Below are positions 1 to 7,861 of a stretch of DNA of 64,000 bases, one piece after another. Position 1 is the first letter of the stretch; each line of letters starts with the position of its first letter. A program made the translations under genes and the position numbers. The stretch comes from Phocaeicola sp. Lineage in GTDB: Bacteria; Bacteroidota; Bacteroidia; Bacteroidales; Bacteroidaceae. The notes beneath the pieces were generated by a model. The model made no database searches and was not told the origin of the DNA. It saw only the letters and a program-made list of their open reading frames with translations. The stretch is from assembly GCA_029257865.1 (NCBI GenBank), contig JARIAN010000119.1, positions 1-64,000 on the forward strand. Direction: 5' to 3'.

Positions 1-309
1 CCCCGACTTTGAAATGTAGCTTGCGTCGATGGCAATGGCTTTCCTGCCACTTTCACCAAACCGCTGCCGCATAAGGAAGAGGTTGAACTGCATCCAGTCA
101 AATTCACGCTCAAACAACTGACGGAACCGTTGTTCCGAGCTGTCTGAGTAACGTCCCATTTGGGTGAAATTAATCTTTCTTGGCAGTACCATATACAAAA
201 TCATGAGTTGGATAAATGCCGTTTTAAAACTTTTGCGTAACTTGGCAGAACAACTTTTCAAAGCGTCGGTTACGATTTCCTCATATTGGTCAAGTGCTGT
301 TTTATTCAT
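1..309 (-). CDS. DDE-type transposase, N-terminal part (runs off left edge)
   Basis: Reading the minus strand from the ATG at 309 gives 103 open codons to the window edge. The protein begins MNKTALDQYEEIV and contains a segment (KINFTQMGRYSDSSEQRFR) typical of a Bacteroides DDE transposase family. It ends in AIDASYISKSG, where the Asp is probably the first catalytic acidic residue. There is no stop before base 1, so whether the element is intact cannot be judged here. It marks the left side of a mobile-element-rich junction next to the island. The family is assigned from memory of similar proteins; the IS family is not assigned. Confidence 0.75.
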   Translation of the reverse strand, partial: MNKTALDQYEEIVTDALKSCSAKLRKSFKTAFIQLMILYMVLPRKINFTQMGRYSDSSEQRFRQLFEREFDWMQFNLFLMRQRFGESGRKAIAIDASYISKSG

Positions 310-702
310 TGCTTTAATGTGTGGTAGAATACCATTAAAGATGCTGAAAATCAGTCACTTGACCTATTTTATTCTGCTAAATTTCATTAATTAACGTGTT
401 TATTTTCAACGGATTAGTTACAAATTTAACGAAGTATTAAATATGGTACAAGAAAGAATATATAACTACGTTGAATGAACCCCACAACTTCATGTGCTCT
501 TTATTTTCTACCGGATGGACATTATCCAGACAGAGTTTGGAAACGTGAAGGAATGCTGACGGATATATATATAAAACCTGTTGGCGGAATTAAATCAGCG
601 CATATTTAACTTTATCAATGGGCTTGTTATTTTTGTAGTTAATATATTGGAGGACTGTAAGTGCGCTAATCTTCCCTATAATTCGGGCAAACAATCCTTA
701 TC
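310..702. other. AT-rich gap between two IS remnants, no gene seen
   Basis: No convincing coding region. A short open stretch near 480-609 reads in one frame like a fragment of protein (including FLPDGHYPDRVWKREG) but has no plausible start, and I do not recognise it. The region is probably insertion-sequence flank or decayed DNA. Confidence 0.5.
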
Positions 703-717
703 TGAGTTCGGGATAAG
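703..717 (+). repeat. Left terminal inverted repeat of IS982-like element
   Basis: TGAGTTCGGGATAAG. It matches the right end (1498-1512, reverse complement) at 14 of 15 positions and lies just beyond the transposase C-terminal fragment. Confidence 0.75.
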
Positions 718-718
718 T

Positions 719-1415
719 TTAGAATAATGCCAGTTGTTTCGAGTCCTCAATATAGTATCCTTGCAATGCATCCGGTTTGTTCTCAAAGAAACAATAAGCA
801 CCCAGTACAGCCACAAGGTTTACTAGAAAATTTGTTATCAAACGGTGTCTGGAATGTACGAGTTGTGCTTTGTTTTTTTTGAATATATTATTGTAAGACA
901 TGATGTTATGATTTCTCCTCTGTCATTACACAACAGACGAAGTTTTAATCCATGACACCATCCCATTGTACCTTTCCCATCACATCAGTAGCCACTCCTT
1001 TGAATACCTTGTTGGCATAACGTCTTAGATTATGACATACTGGTATCATGGTGCTGTCAACAAAACTTATACCCGTACATCTTCCGAACGCAAAAAGTTT
1101 AAGGAAGAAAACAAGCTTGAAGAATACGCGCTGTTTCAGTCCTACAAATCTGTTATATGATACAGCATTGGGGAAATCACGTTTCATGTGTTCACGAATA
1201 AAACAGATGTAATAATGCTTGAAATAACGATAAGTTCCGAAATGGAAAAGGAGAAGAATGGTTATGATTTCACTATCAGACAAGGAGGCTTTCCGGTTAC
1301 GATGTTTCTTTTCATCAGTTACCGGAAGAAGATTTTTCTTCAGTTCAAACTCAAAATTCTTATCAAACTCATCAATAATACAGAAAATTTCTGTAACTTT
1401 ATCCTTGGTAATCAT
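719..1415 (-). pseudogene. IS982-family transposase, frameshifted and internally deleted
   Basis: The N-terminal part reads from ATG 1415 (MITKDKVTEIF) to 945 and contains the family-typical SYNRFVGLKQRV and the catalytic-region FVDSTMIPVCHN. Near 955-975 the frame is broken. One frame over, the reading continues as GTMGWCHGLKLRLLCNDRG, which is the expected IS982 sequence. The reading then jumps directly to the C-terminal fragment (901-719: AQLVHSRHRLITNFLVNL, ending in FFENKPDAL), so the central part with the remaining acidic residues is missing. The element cannot make active transposase. A longer open frame upstream to 1481 is probably untranslated element end. Confidence 0.85.
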
Positions 1416-1436
1416 TGCTATTGATTTTGTAATTAC

Positions 1437-1937
1437 TTGTTTGTCAGACTTAAATATACAAAACAATTCAGTGATTACCAACTTTTAATGATACTTTCTT
1501 ATCCCGATCTCACGTATATACTACAAGAAAAGAGTATGACGTTCAGAATGGGACAAATGGGAGTTAGCTATAAGAAATTGTTTTCTTCATATATGACAAG
1601 TACTAATGAAACAACTGTGGAGGAGCCATATATACGTGCTCCATGGCAAATTAAGAATTTTATGGAGTTTGCACTGATGTTCATTAATACCCGTCCAGTT
1701 GGTGACTTAAAGTTTAATTTTATTACTAACGAGGAGGACGATAAACTTCCTGAACTTATAGACAGGCTTGATGACATTAAGGATAATCTCGCGATATATG
1801 GCATAGACTTTGAATATAAGTTTAGAAACTTCCATGACAGATGCATCAAAACAGACACCGCTTGGACAATCTCGCTTGGACGTGGGTTGGATATGTTTGA
1901 AAAATACAATATCTTTTCTATCGCCTCGTCAAGATAG
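1437..1937 (+). CDS. MIT C-terminal (phospholipase-D-like) domain protein, 5'-truncated by the IS
   Basis: From about residue 45 the 166-residue frame matches the MITD1 C-terminal domain: GVSYKKLFSSYM, then VEEPYIRAPWQIKNFMEF, LAIYGIDFEYKF, HDRCI and GWTISLGRGLDMF-like segments (here TAWTISLGRGLDMF). In eukaryotic MITD1 this fold binds membranes. In bacteria I recall it at the C terminus of larger proteins such as Lon-related AAA proteins, but this was not checked. The first 25 codons lie inside the IS982 element (right end at 1512), so the native N-terminal region is gone. An internal ATG at 1536 could still start a 133-residue protein containing the whole visible domain. It sits directly upstream of the island operon and was probably once a larger component of it. 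Confidence 0.7.
   Translation: MFVRLKYTKQFSDYQLLMILSYPDLTYILQEKSMTFRMGQMGVSYKKLFSSYMTSTNETTVEEPYIRAPWQIKNFMEFALMFINTRPVGDLKFNFITNEEDDKLPELIDRLDDIKDNLAIYGIDFEYKFRNFHDRCIKTDTAWTISLGRGLDMFEKYNIFSIASSR
1498..1512 (-). repeat. Right terminal inverted repeat of IS982-like element
   Basis: CTTATCCCGATCTCA, reverse complement TGAGATCGGGATAAG. It fuses in frame with the MIT_C reading frame, marking the insertion junction at 1512/1513. Confidence 0.75.
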
Positions 1938-1997
1938 GATGTACGTAAGTGTAAGGAATTTACTATAACTTTTATGAAAACAATAAATGCATAAGAT

Positions 1998-2177
1998 ATG
2001 TCTAAACTGAGTAATAAAGCCTTTGCCATTATGGCTATGTGTGAGGCAACAAAGGAACATTTAGATATTACAGTTGATTTTCATAATGGATGTTTTGCTT
2101 TTACTTGTGCTTTTAAAATAAAGAAAGAGCAAGCAAAAAAAGAAGGATACGAGCAAACTTATATTAGTGGTAAATAA
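1998..2177 (+). CDS. Small hypothetical protein (59 aa), first gene of the island operon
   Basis: ATG 1998 to TAA 2175-2177, beginning MSKLSNKAFAIMAMCEATKE and ending YEQTYISGK. No recognised domain: a hydrophobic/helical start, a short beta-like core (ITVDFHNGCFAFTCAF) and a Lys-rich tail. It is probably a real gene because its stop overlaps the start of the next ORF (TAATG) and the two lead straight into the kinase gene. A near-consensus -7 box (TAACTTTT, 1966-1973, one mismatch to TAnnTTTG) lies about 25 bases upstream. Function unknown. Confidence 0.5.
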   Translation: MSKLSNKAFAIMAMCEATKEHLDITVDFHNGCFAFTCAFKIKKEQAKKEGYEQTYISGK

Positions 2178-2353
2178 TGTATGATAAAGATTTCAATGCT
2201 TGTCCCTGTTGTGGTTCTAAAAAGTTCTATATTTGTAACAGGTGTGGGACAGTTGTATGCTATCATGATCAAGAAGTTGTGACATGGCCAAACTGTGGTT
2301 CTTCGAGCAGCTTACAAGCAACAGAAAATGTAAATTTATCAGGTGGTGATTAA
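2177..2353 (+). CDS. Small zinc-ribbon protein (58 aa)
   Basis: The start overlaps the previous stop by one base (TAATG at 2175-2179). Residues 9-24 contain a CPCCG...CNRCG zinc-ribbon pair, followed by CYH and a WPNCGS segment that retains a single Cys of a possible second knuckle. No membrane segment. Zinc ribbons of this kind usually mediate protein or nucleic-acid contacts. The kinase and the 5688 protein in this operon also carry Cys clusters, which suggests a shared assembly style. Its stop lies 13 bases before the chosen kinase start. Function otherwise unknown. Confidence 0.6.
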   Translation: MYDKDFNACPCCGSKKFYICNRCGTVVCYHDQEVVTWPNCGSSSSLQATENVNLSGGD

Positions 2354-2366
2354 AAAACAAACAGAT

Positions 2367-3632
2367 ATGATTGAATTAAAAAATGGTGAAAGTGTCAGTT
2401 TGACAAACGATTCTCAGGCTAAAGTAATTAAGGAACTCGGCCGTGGTGGACAAGGAATAGTTTATCTTGTTGAAGTTGGAGGACAAAAGATGGCCTTGAA
2501 ATGGTATTTCAACAATATGGGGAATTGGTTTTACAGCAATCTGGAAGAAAATATTTCCAAGGGTGCACCTTCAGAAGCATTCCTATGGCCAGAGTACCTA
2601 ACAACGAAACAAAAAGGAACTTACGGCTACGTGATGAAATTAAGGCCAAAAGATTATTATGAATTCGGACAATACTTGCTAGCAAGAGCAAAATTCAAGA
2701 GTTTTGAGGCTATGGTTAATGCAGCTATGAAAATTTGTGAAGGTTTCAAAGCACTTCATTTATCTGGACTTAGTTATCAGGATTTAAATGATGGAAATTT
2801 TTTCATACATCCTGGAACTGGTGATGTCTTGATCTGTGACAATGATAATGTAGCACCTGAAGGAGTAGCCTCTGGAATTCTTGGCAAGGCCAGGTACATG
2901 GCTCCGGAAGTGGTGACCGGAAAAACTATGCCTAATAAATATACAGACAGATACTCACTTTCCGTTGTGCTATTTTTGCTTTTCTATGCCAACCATCCAT
3001 TAGAAGGAGCACGTGTTCTTGCTTGCCCATGTATGACTGAAACATATGAAAAGAAATTCTACGGCAGTGAGCCTATCTTTATTTACGATAAAAATAATTC
3101 AGAGAACAGACCTGTTCGTGGTGTACACAATAATGTATTGCGCAGATGGAATGCTTTTCCTGCTTTACTTAGAGAAACTTTTATACAAGAGTTTAGCTCT
3201 GAATGTTTGCATGATCAAAATAAAAGAAAACTCGAAAGACAGTGGCAAAATATTATCCAGCAACTTCGCGATATGCTTGTAGTTTGTCCTGGATGTAAGG
3301 AAGAAACTTTCGTAGAGGCTCCTAATGCTGCTCAATGCATGTGTTGCGGTAATGCATTTACAATATCAGGAATTATGAAGATAAACGATCGTAAAATACT
3401 TCTAACTCCTGGGAAAAAAGTATATATTGATATGGACAACAAGCCTGACATTCAAGTTATATCAATACCAGGAGACCGTTATCCTGTTCAATTGAAAAAT
3501 ATCACTACTAATAATTGGGTTGTAGAAACTCCATCAGGCAAAATAAAACCAATTGAGCCTAATAAAGCTATGCCTGTAAAAGTAGGGTTAAAGGTTAGCT
3601 TCACAGGTGCAATCAAGGGTGAAATCATATAA
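2367..3632 (+). CDS. Ser/Thr protein-kinase-like protein with C-terminal zinc ribbon
   Basis: Soluble 421-residue protein kinase fold. The glycine loop GRGGQG is at about residues 25-30 and the ATP-binding Lys at 45 (MALKWY). The catalytic loop YQDLNDGN is near 137-144 (HRD replaced by YQD; Asp139 and Asn144 kept), and DND near 158 replaces DFG. MAPEV follows as an APE motif. After the kinase, two Cys pairs (CPGC near 307, CMCC near 325) form a zinc ribbon, then a beta-rich tail. The open frame extends upstream to a GTG at 2343, but the ATG at 2367 avoids overlapping the zinc-ribbon gene. With the next two genes it forms the kinase-vWA-phosphatase set of TerY-P-type loci. It probably phosphorylates an operon partner; the substrate is unknown. 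Confidence 0.88.
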   Translation: MIELKNGESVSLTNDSQAKVIKELGRGGQGIVYLVEVGGQKMALKWYFNNMGNWFYSNLEENISKGAPSEAFLWPEYLTTKQKGTYGYVMKLRPKDYYEFGQYLLARAKFKSFEAMVNAAMKICEGFKALHLSGLSYQDLNDGNFFIHPGTGDVLICDNDNVAPEGVASGILGKARYMAPEVVTGKTMPNKYTDRYSLSVVLFLLFYANHPLEGARVLACPCMTETYEKKFYGSEPIFIYDKNNSENRPVRGVHNNVLRRWNAFPALLRETFIQEFSSECLHDQNKRKLERQWQNIIQQLRDMLVVCPGCKEETFVEAPNAAQCMCCGNAFTISGIMKINDRKILLTPGKKVYIDMDNKPDIQVISIPGDRYPVQLKNITTNNWVVETPSGKIKPIEPNKAMPVKVGLKVSFTGAIKGEII

Positions 3633-3667
3633 TAAATTAATGTTTAACATATAAATATTTTTAAGTT

Positions 3668-4420
3668 ATGGGTCTTTTAGACAACGAAAGCATTCCGAGA
3701 AGAAAGATGATTCTATTTTTTGTAATCGACACTTCGGGTAGTATGATTGGTAAAAAAATTGGAAGTGTAAATGATGCCATCGAAAATGTATTGCCAATGA
3801 TTGGCGAAATTTCTGATGAAAATCCTGATGCAGAAATTAATGTTGCGGCACTTGAGTTCTCAACGGGTACCCGCTGGATTTATGATGAACCTAAAGAGGC
3901 AAAGGATTTTATTTGGCAAAAAGTAGAAGCGGACGGCCTAACATCTCTTGGTGAGGCTTGTGAAGAATTGAACAAAAAACTATCTCGTTCTGGAGGCTTT
4001 ATGCCGACATCAAGCGGAAGCGGATATTTCTCCCCAGCTATCATTCTTCTTTCAGATGGTGGACCGACAGATAACTTTGAAGGTGGATTGAAAACGCTTC
4101 AGGGTAATAGTTGGTTTAAGCATGCTATCAAGATTGCTATTGCCATAGGTGACGATGCTGACAAAGAAGTTTTAAAACAATTTACAGGCTCTTCTGAAGC
4201 AGTCATCACCGTTCATAATATTGAAGCGCTCAAAAAGATGATTCGAATTATTGCTGTTACATCTTCTCAGATAGGAAGTCAAAGTTCATCAGCTATAGAT
4301 TCGACAAAACAGCAGCAGGTAATTGACAAGGTTAATGAGGCAGCAGCAGATGTAGCTGGTGCTGAGACTGCAGCGTCACCTGCCCCTGCTGGTACTGATA
4401 GTTATGACGAATGGGACTAA
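3668..4420 (+). CDS. TerY-like vWA domain protein
   Basis: 250-residue von Willebrand factor A domain with a complete metal-ion-dependent adhesion site: DTSGSM at 21-26, Thr92 in LTSLGEA, and Asp130 in LSDGGPTD. No signal peptide or membrane helix, so it is cytoplasmic. A Ser/Ala-rich linker follows the domain and the protein ends in an acidic DSYDEWD tail. The second vWA protein of this operon ends similarly in DIDDEWS. In TerY-P-type systems vWA proteins are thought to scaffold partner proteins in a metal- and possibly phosphorylation-dependent way. It starts 35 bases after the kinase gene and ends 19 bases before the phosphatase gene. Confidence 0.88.
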   Translation: MGLLDNESIPRRKMILFFVIDTSGSMIGKKIGSVNDAIENVLPMIGEISDENPDAEINVAALEFSTGTRWIYDEPKEAKDFIWQKVEADGLTSLGEACEELNKKLSRSGGFMPTSSGSGYFSPAIILLSDGGPTDNFEGGLKTLQGNSWFKHAIKIAIAIGDDADKEVLKQFTGSSEAVITVHNIEALKKMIRIIAVTSSQIGSQSSSAIDSTKQQQVIDKVNEAAADVAGAETAASPAPAGTDSYDEWD

Positions 4421-4439
4421 TAAATTCTATGTTATATTG

Positions 4440-5684
4440 ATGGACAGTATATATTCATTCTGCGAAGGAGAGAGTCATAGACTCTGCAATAAACCTTGTC
4501 AGGACTATGCGTATGCAGATAGTTCAGAGGGCCTTTCCATGGCTATTGTTTCAGATGGCCATGGAGGGGAACGCTATTTTAGAAGCGATATAGGTTCCAA
4601 GTTCATCGTCAATATAGCAAAAGAAGCTATCCGCTCTTTTGTTGAGACAGTAACTAAAGAAAGACAATCTGTATTTCATGGAGAACCATTTACGCAATAT
4701 ACAAAAGAATCAGCCACAGACAGCCAGATAAACTCTATTTCCCACAAGATGCTTACCTGGTTATTTTCATCAATTATAAGCCAGTGGAACGTTGCTGTAG
4801 CAAAACATGCACGAGAGAATGATTTGACAGAATGGGAACTTTCCAATGTTGACCAAAAATATAAAGATGAGTTTCTCGATATGCGCAATAACCCAGAAGC
4901 TACATTCGAGAAAACATACGGATGTACACTCATGGCATACGTGCAAACTCAGATTTTTTGGTTTGCATTTCATATAGGTGATGGGAAACTTGTACGCATG
5001 AGCATAGTTAACAACAAGATTGAATTTGATCAACCTGTTCCTTGGGACAACAGATGTTTTTTAAACAAAACGACATCAATATGTGATTCTAATGCACTTG
5101 AAGAGTTCAGATATTGTTATCAAGGAGCTGATTCATTTCCAATCGCTGTATTTCTTGGATCCGACGGATTAGATGACTCTTATGGTGATGGTAATCAACT
5201 ATATAACTTCTATGCAAATCTTTATAAACAGATTGCTAAATCTGGTAGAAAAGAAGCTCAAAACGTTTTAAAACGCGCATTACCTAAAATCAGTAAGATA
5301 GCTAGTAAAGATGACATGTCTGTGGCTTGTGTATATGATGACTTAAATATTAATGAAAACTTTTATTTAGTTACCGCCTATCAACGGGAAATATTGGCAG
5401 ATAAAATGACTCTTCTATTAGATGAAAATCAAAAACTTGACGAAAAAATTAACAGTTTTGGATTAGAAGAGACTCTGAATAATAAAGAGAGGATAGATTT
5501 ACAGTATGCAAAGAATGACTGCTACAAAGTTGACAAGAAAATAAAAAGGGTTAAGGCAAAACTTAAAGAACTCGAAAATGAAGAGTATGCATTCAATAAC
5601 AAAAACCATCCTCCAAAACAATCTACAAAAACAAGAGTTAAGAATAGCAGGACATTAGCAAAATTAAAAAAAATAAAAAAATAG
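4440..5684 (+). CDS. PP2C-family protein phosphatase
   Basis: 414 residues. Metal-binding PP2C motifs are present: SDGHGG near residues 38-43, GSDGLDD near 240-247 and KDDMS near 290-294, all with their Asp residues. A charged Lys/Glu-rich, coiled-coil-like tail of about 100 residues follows the domain and ends in a poly-Lys run. The open frame reaches back to 4359 inside the vWA gene, but ATG 4440, just after that gene's stop, gives the normal N terminus. It should reverse the phosphorylation made by the kinase two genes upstream. The tail may bind partners or nucleic acid (inference). Confidence 0.88.
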   Translation: MDSIYSFCEGESHRLCNKPCQDYAYADSSEGLSMAIVSDGHGGERYFRSDIGSKFIVNIAKEAIRSFVETVTKERQSVFHGEPFTQYTKESATDSQINSISHKMLTWLFSSIISQWNVAVAKHARENDLTEWELSNVDQKYKDEFLDMRNNPEATFEKTYGCTLMAYVQTQIFWFAFHIGDGKLVRMSIVNNKIEFDQPVPWDNRCFLNKTTSICDSNALEEFRYCYQGADSFPIAVFLGSDGLDDSYGDGNQLYNFYANLYKQIAKSGRKEAQNVLKRALPKISKIASKDDMSVACVYDDLNINENFYLVTAYQREILADKMTLLLDENQKLDEKINSFGLEETLNNKERIDLQYAKNDCYKVDKKIKRVKAKLKELENEEYAFNNKNHPPKQSTKTRVKNSRTLAKLKKIKK

Positions 5685-5687
5685 GCT

Positions 5688-6788
5688 ATGGGAACTTGTA
5701 AATATTGCGGTAATGATGCCGGTTGGTTTTCTCATTCACATAAGGAATGTAAGGAGAAACATGAACAGGGTGTGAATGATTTTTGCACCATTGTAAGCTC
5801 ATACTTTACATTGCGTACAACGGCCGGAAATGTTCAACAATCAAGACTACGTCTTAAGAAAGATGCATATCTTTCTGATGATGACATATGCAATGTAGCA
5901 GATGCAGAAATCAGACGCTATACTGCAAGTCTCCATCGTCCTTATTCTCTATCATCGGTAAAACTACTAGATGAGTTTTTAATTGCTATTGGGGTAAGTT
6001 ATAGTCAGGTCAATAAGAATGGAGCTGTTGATGAATTTACCAAGAAAATAATGCGAGGTTTTATGGTAGAATATTTTACTGATAAACTAACACTACCTGT
6101 AGCACATCAGCGTTGTGAAAAAATGCTTAGTAAATTTCCTATGGTACAGTCAAACATAGAAGATGCCTATCTATATGTTCTTAATAAAGCAGCTATTAAT
6201 TTTATGAAAAATGGCTCGCTTTCTAATGCTGAACAACAAAAGATAGATGATTATATCAATTACCTCCACCTGCCAGTCAACAATCTTCCTATTCAGTATC
6301 AAAACAGTGAGATTAGCAAACTTGGCCAGATGAGCATACTTAGTAAACTTCAAAATGGTATTCTTCCTTCTAGTAATACACCTGCTCCTATCATGTTAGG
6401 AAGAGGTGAAACTATTATCTGGACATATAATGGTGTTACTATGTATCAAGAAAAGACTGTAAAAGAATATGGAGGAAGAAGAAGCGGTTGGTCAATTCGT
6501 GTAATGAAAGGTTTAACATATCATATTGGTGGTACCAAAATAAGACCAATAGAGCACAGTTATATGGATAATAAGGGAACAGGTACACTCTATATAACCA
6601 ATAAACATTTTATTTTCCAAAGTCCAACTTCTGCTCAGAAGGTTCCTTATTCAAAGATGATAGGTGTCACTCCTTATAGTGATGGTATTGAAATACACCG
6701 TGATGGTGCCAATGCAAAACGTCTTACCTTTCAAGGTTTCGATAGTTGGTTTTTAATGAATGTCATTTCACAAATAGCAAATATATAA
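5688..6788 (+). CDS. Zinc-finger protein with C-terminal PH/GRAM-like domain
   Basis: 366 residues, starting 3 bases after the phosphatase stop. The N terminus has a compact Cys/His cluster (Cys4, Cys7, His16, His18, Cys21) suited to binding zinc. A helical middle follows. From about 245 to the end the pattern LGRGETIIW...GTGTLYITNKHFIFQSP...VPYSKMIGV...WFLMNVI looks like a bacterial PH/GRAM-like domain, which commonly binds lipids, peptides or phosphorylated partners. No membrane helix. The operon position between phosphatase and DUF1848 suggests an adaptor, but the function is not known. Confidence 0.7.
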   Translation: MGTCKYCGNDAGWFSHSHKECKEKHEQGVNDFCTIVSSYFTLRTTAGNVQQSRLRLKKDAYLSDDDICNVADAEIRRYTASLHRPYSLSSVKLLDEFLIAIGVSYSQVNKNGAVDEFTKKIMRGFMVEYFTDKLTLPVAHQRCEKMLSKFPMVQSNIEDAYLYVLNKAAINFMKNGSLSNAEQQKIDDYINYLHLPVNNLPIQYQNSEISKLGQMSILSKLQNGILPSSNTPAPIMLGRGETIIWTYNGVTMYQEKTVKEYGGRRSGWSIRVMKGLTYHIGGTKIRPIEHSYMDNKGTGTLYITNKHFIFQSPTSAQKVPYSKMIGVTPYSDGIEIHRDGANAKRLTFQGFDSWFLMNVISQIANI

Positions 6789-6793
6789 AAAAT

Positions 6794-7861
6794 ATGGCCT
6801 GGGATAAAGTTAATATAAAAAGAGATAATGGAGAAATTCTTGAAGTACAAGCTCCTATTATCGTGTCAGCAAGCAGAAGTACTGATATACCAGCATTCTA
6901 TGCGGATTGGTTCTTCAAGCGTTTGGAGATAGGATATTCTGCATGGACGAATCCTTTTAACGGTGTACCATTATATGTTAGTTATGAGAAAACCAGGTTT
7001 ATTGTATTTTGGTCTAAAAATCCACGTCCTTTAATTCCATATCTTCAATTTCTGAAGGATAAACATATTGGTTGCTATATTCAGTTTACTTTGAACGATT
7101 ATGAAAGAGAGGGACTTGAAAAAGGAGTGCCTGAATTAAGCGAGAGAATCAATACATTCAAAGAACTTGTAAACATTCTTGGAAAGGATCACGTTATTTG
7201 GCGGTTTGACCCACTTATCCTGACTGACTCTATCAGAGTCACTGACTTACTTCATAAAATAGAATACATTGGGGATCAACTTAAAGGTTATACAGAAAAA
7301 CTTGTATTCAGTTTTGCTGACATCGCTGAATATAAAAAAGTAAAAAGGAATTTGGAGACAAACAATATTCATTACGAGGAGTTTAACAAGTCAACAATGT
7401 ATGAAATTGCATCAGGACTTGCTGAACTAAACAAAAAATGGGGATATGAGCTTGCTACGTGTAGTGAAAAAATACCATTAGAGCAATTTGGTATTCAGCA
7501 CAATCGTTGTATTGATGATACTCTGATTGCCAAAATAGCATATAATGATTCCGCACTCATGAAGTTTCTTGGTTATGAGGTTGTTTCACACTTTGGAAAA
7601 GAATTCGGAGCTATTATTCCAGATGGAGCTCTCGAAATCACAGATACAATGTATCTATGTAAGAAGAAAGACAATAAAGACAAAGGACAGCGGCAATTTT
7701 GCGGTTGCATTGTCAGTAAAGATATTGGACAATACAATACTTGTCCACATTTATGCGAATATTGTTATGCAAATTCCAGTAAGGCTACCGCTGTAAGGAA
7801 CTGGAACAAACATAAGTTAGACCCATTTAATGAAAGCATCTTAGGAAAAGGAATAGAATGA
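6794..7861 (+). CDS. DUF1848 family protein with Fe-S-type cysteine cluster
   Basis: 355 residues. The N terminus IIVSASRSTDIPAFYADWF and the following NPFNGVPLYVS and FIVFWSKNPRPLIPYL are hallmarks of DUF1848. The C terminus holds five cysteines in FCGC (about 302-304) and CPHLCEYCYAN (about 316-324), resembling the CxxxCxxC-type sites that hold a 4Fe-4S cluster in radical-SAM enzymes. The family's reaction is not established. ATG 6794 lies just after the previous stop and is preferred over an upstream in-frame ATG at 6746 inside that gene. The stop overlaps the helicase start by four bases (ATGA), so the two are probably translated together. Confidence 0.82.
   Translation: MAWDKVNIKRDNGEILEVQAPIIVSASRSTDIPAFYADWFFKRLEIGYSAWTNPFNGVPLYVSYEKTRFIVFWSKNPRPLIPYLQFLKDKHIGCYIQFTLNDYEREGLEKGVPELSERINTFKELVNILGKDHVIWRFDPLILTDSIRVTDLLHKIEYIGDQLKGYTEKLVFSFADIAEYKKVKRNLETNNIHYEEFNKSTMYEIASGLAELNKKWGYELATCSEKIPLEQFGIQHNRCIDDTLIAKIAYNDSALMKFLGYEVVSHFGKEFGAIIPDGALEITDTMYLCKKKDNKDKGQRQFCGCIVSKDIGQYNTCPHLCEYCYANSSKATAVRNWNKHKLDPFNESILGKGIE

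Larger units (their letters stand above)
703..1512 (-). mobile_element. Degenerate IS982-family insertion sequence
   Basis: Imperfect 15-bp terminal inverted repeats bound the element: TGAGTTCGGGATAAG at 703-717 and the reverse complement of TGAGATCGGGATAAG at 1498-1512 (one mismatch). Between them lies an IS982-type transposase with a frameshift and an internal deletion. The element is about 810 bp, shorter than the roughly 1 kb usual for the family. No matching target-site duplication is visible in the flanks (ending CTTATC on the left, beginning CGTATAT on the right). Confidence 0.8.

Noticed and set aside
945-975. Programmed frameshift in the IS982 transposase (GGGAAAGG region)
   Set aside because: IS982 transposases are single-frame and the downstream part is also deleted, so a decay mutation explains it.
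1188-1488. Plus-strand ORFs over the IS982 element
   Set aside because: They are antisense shadows of the transposase.
2343-2366. Upstream GTG start for the kinase
   Set aside because: It would overlap the zinc-ribbon gene and adds eight residues with no family match; the ATG at 2367 fits better.
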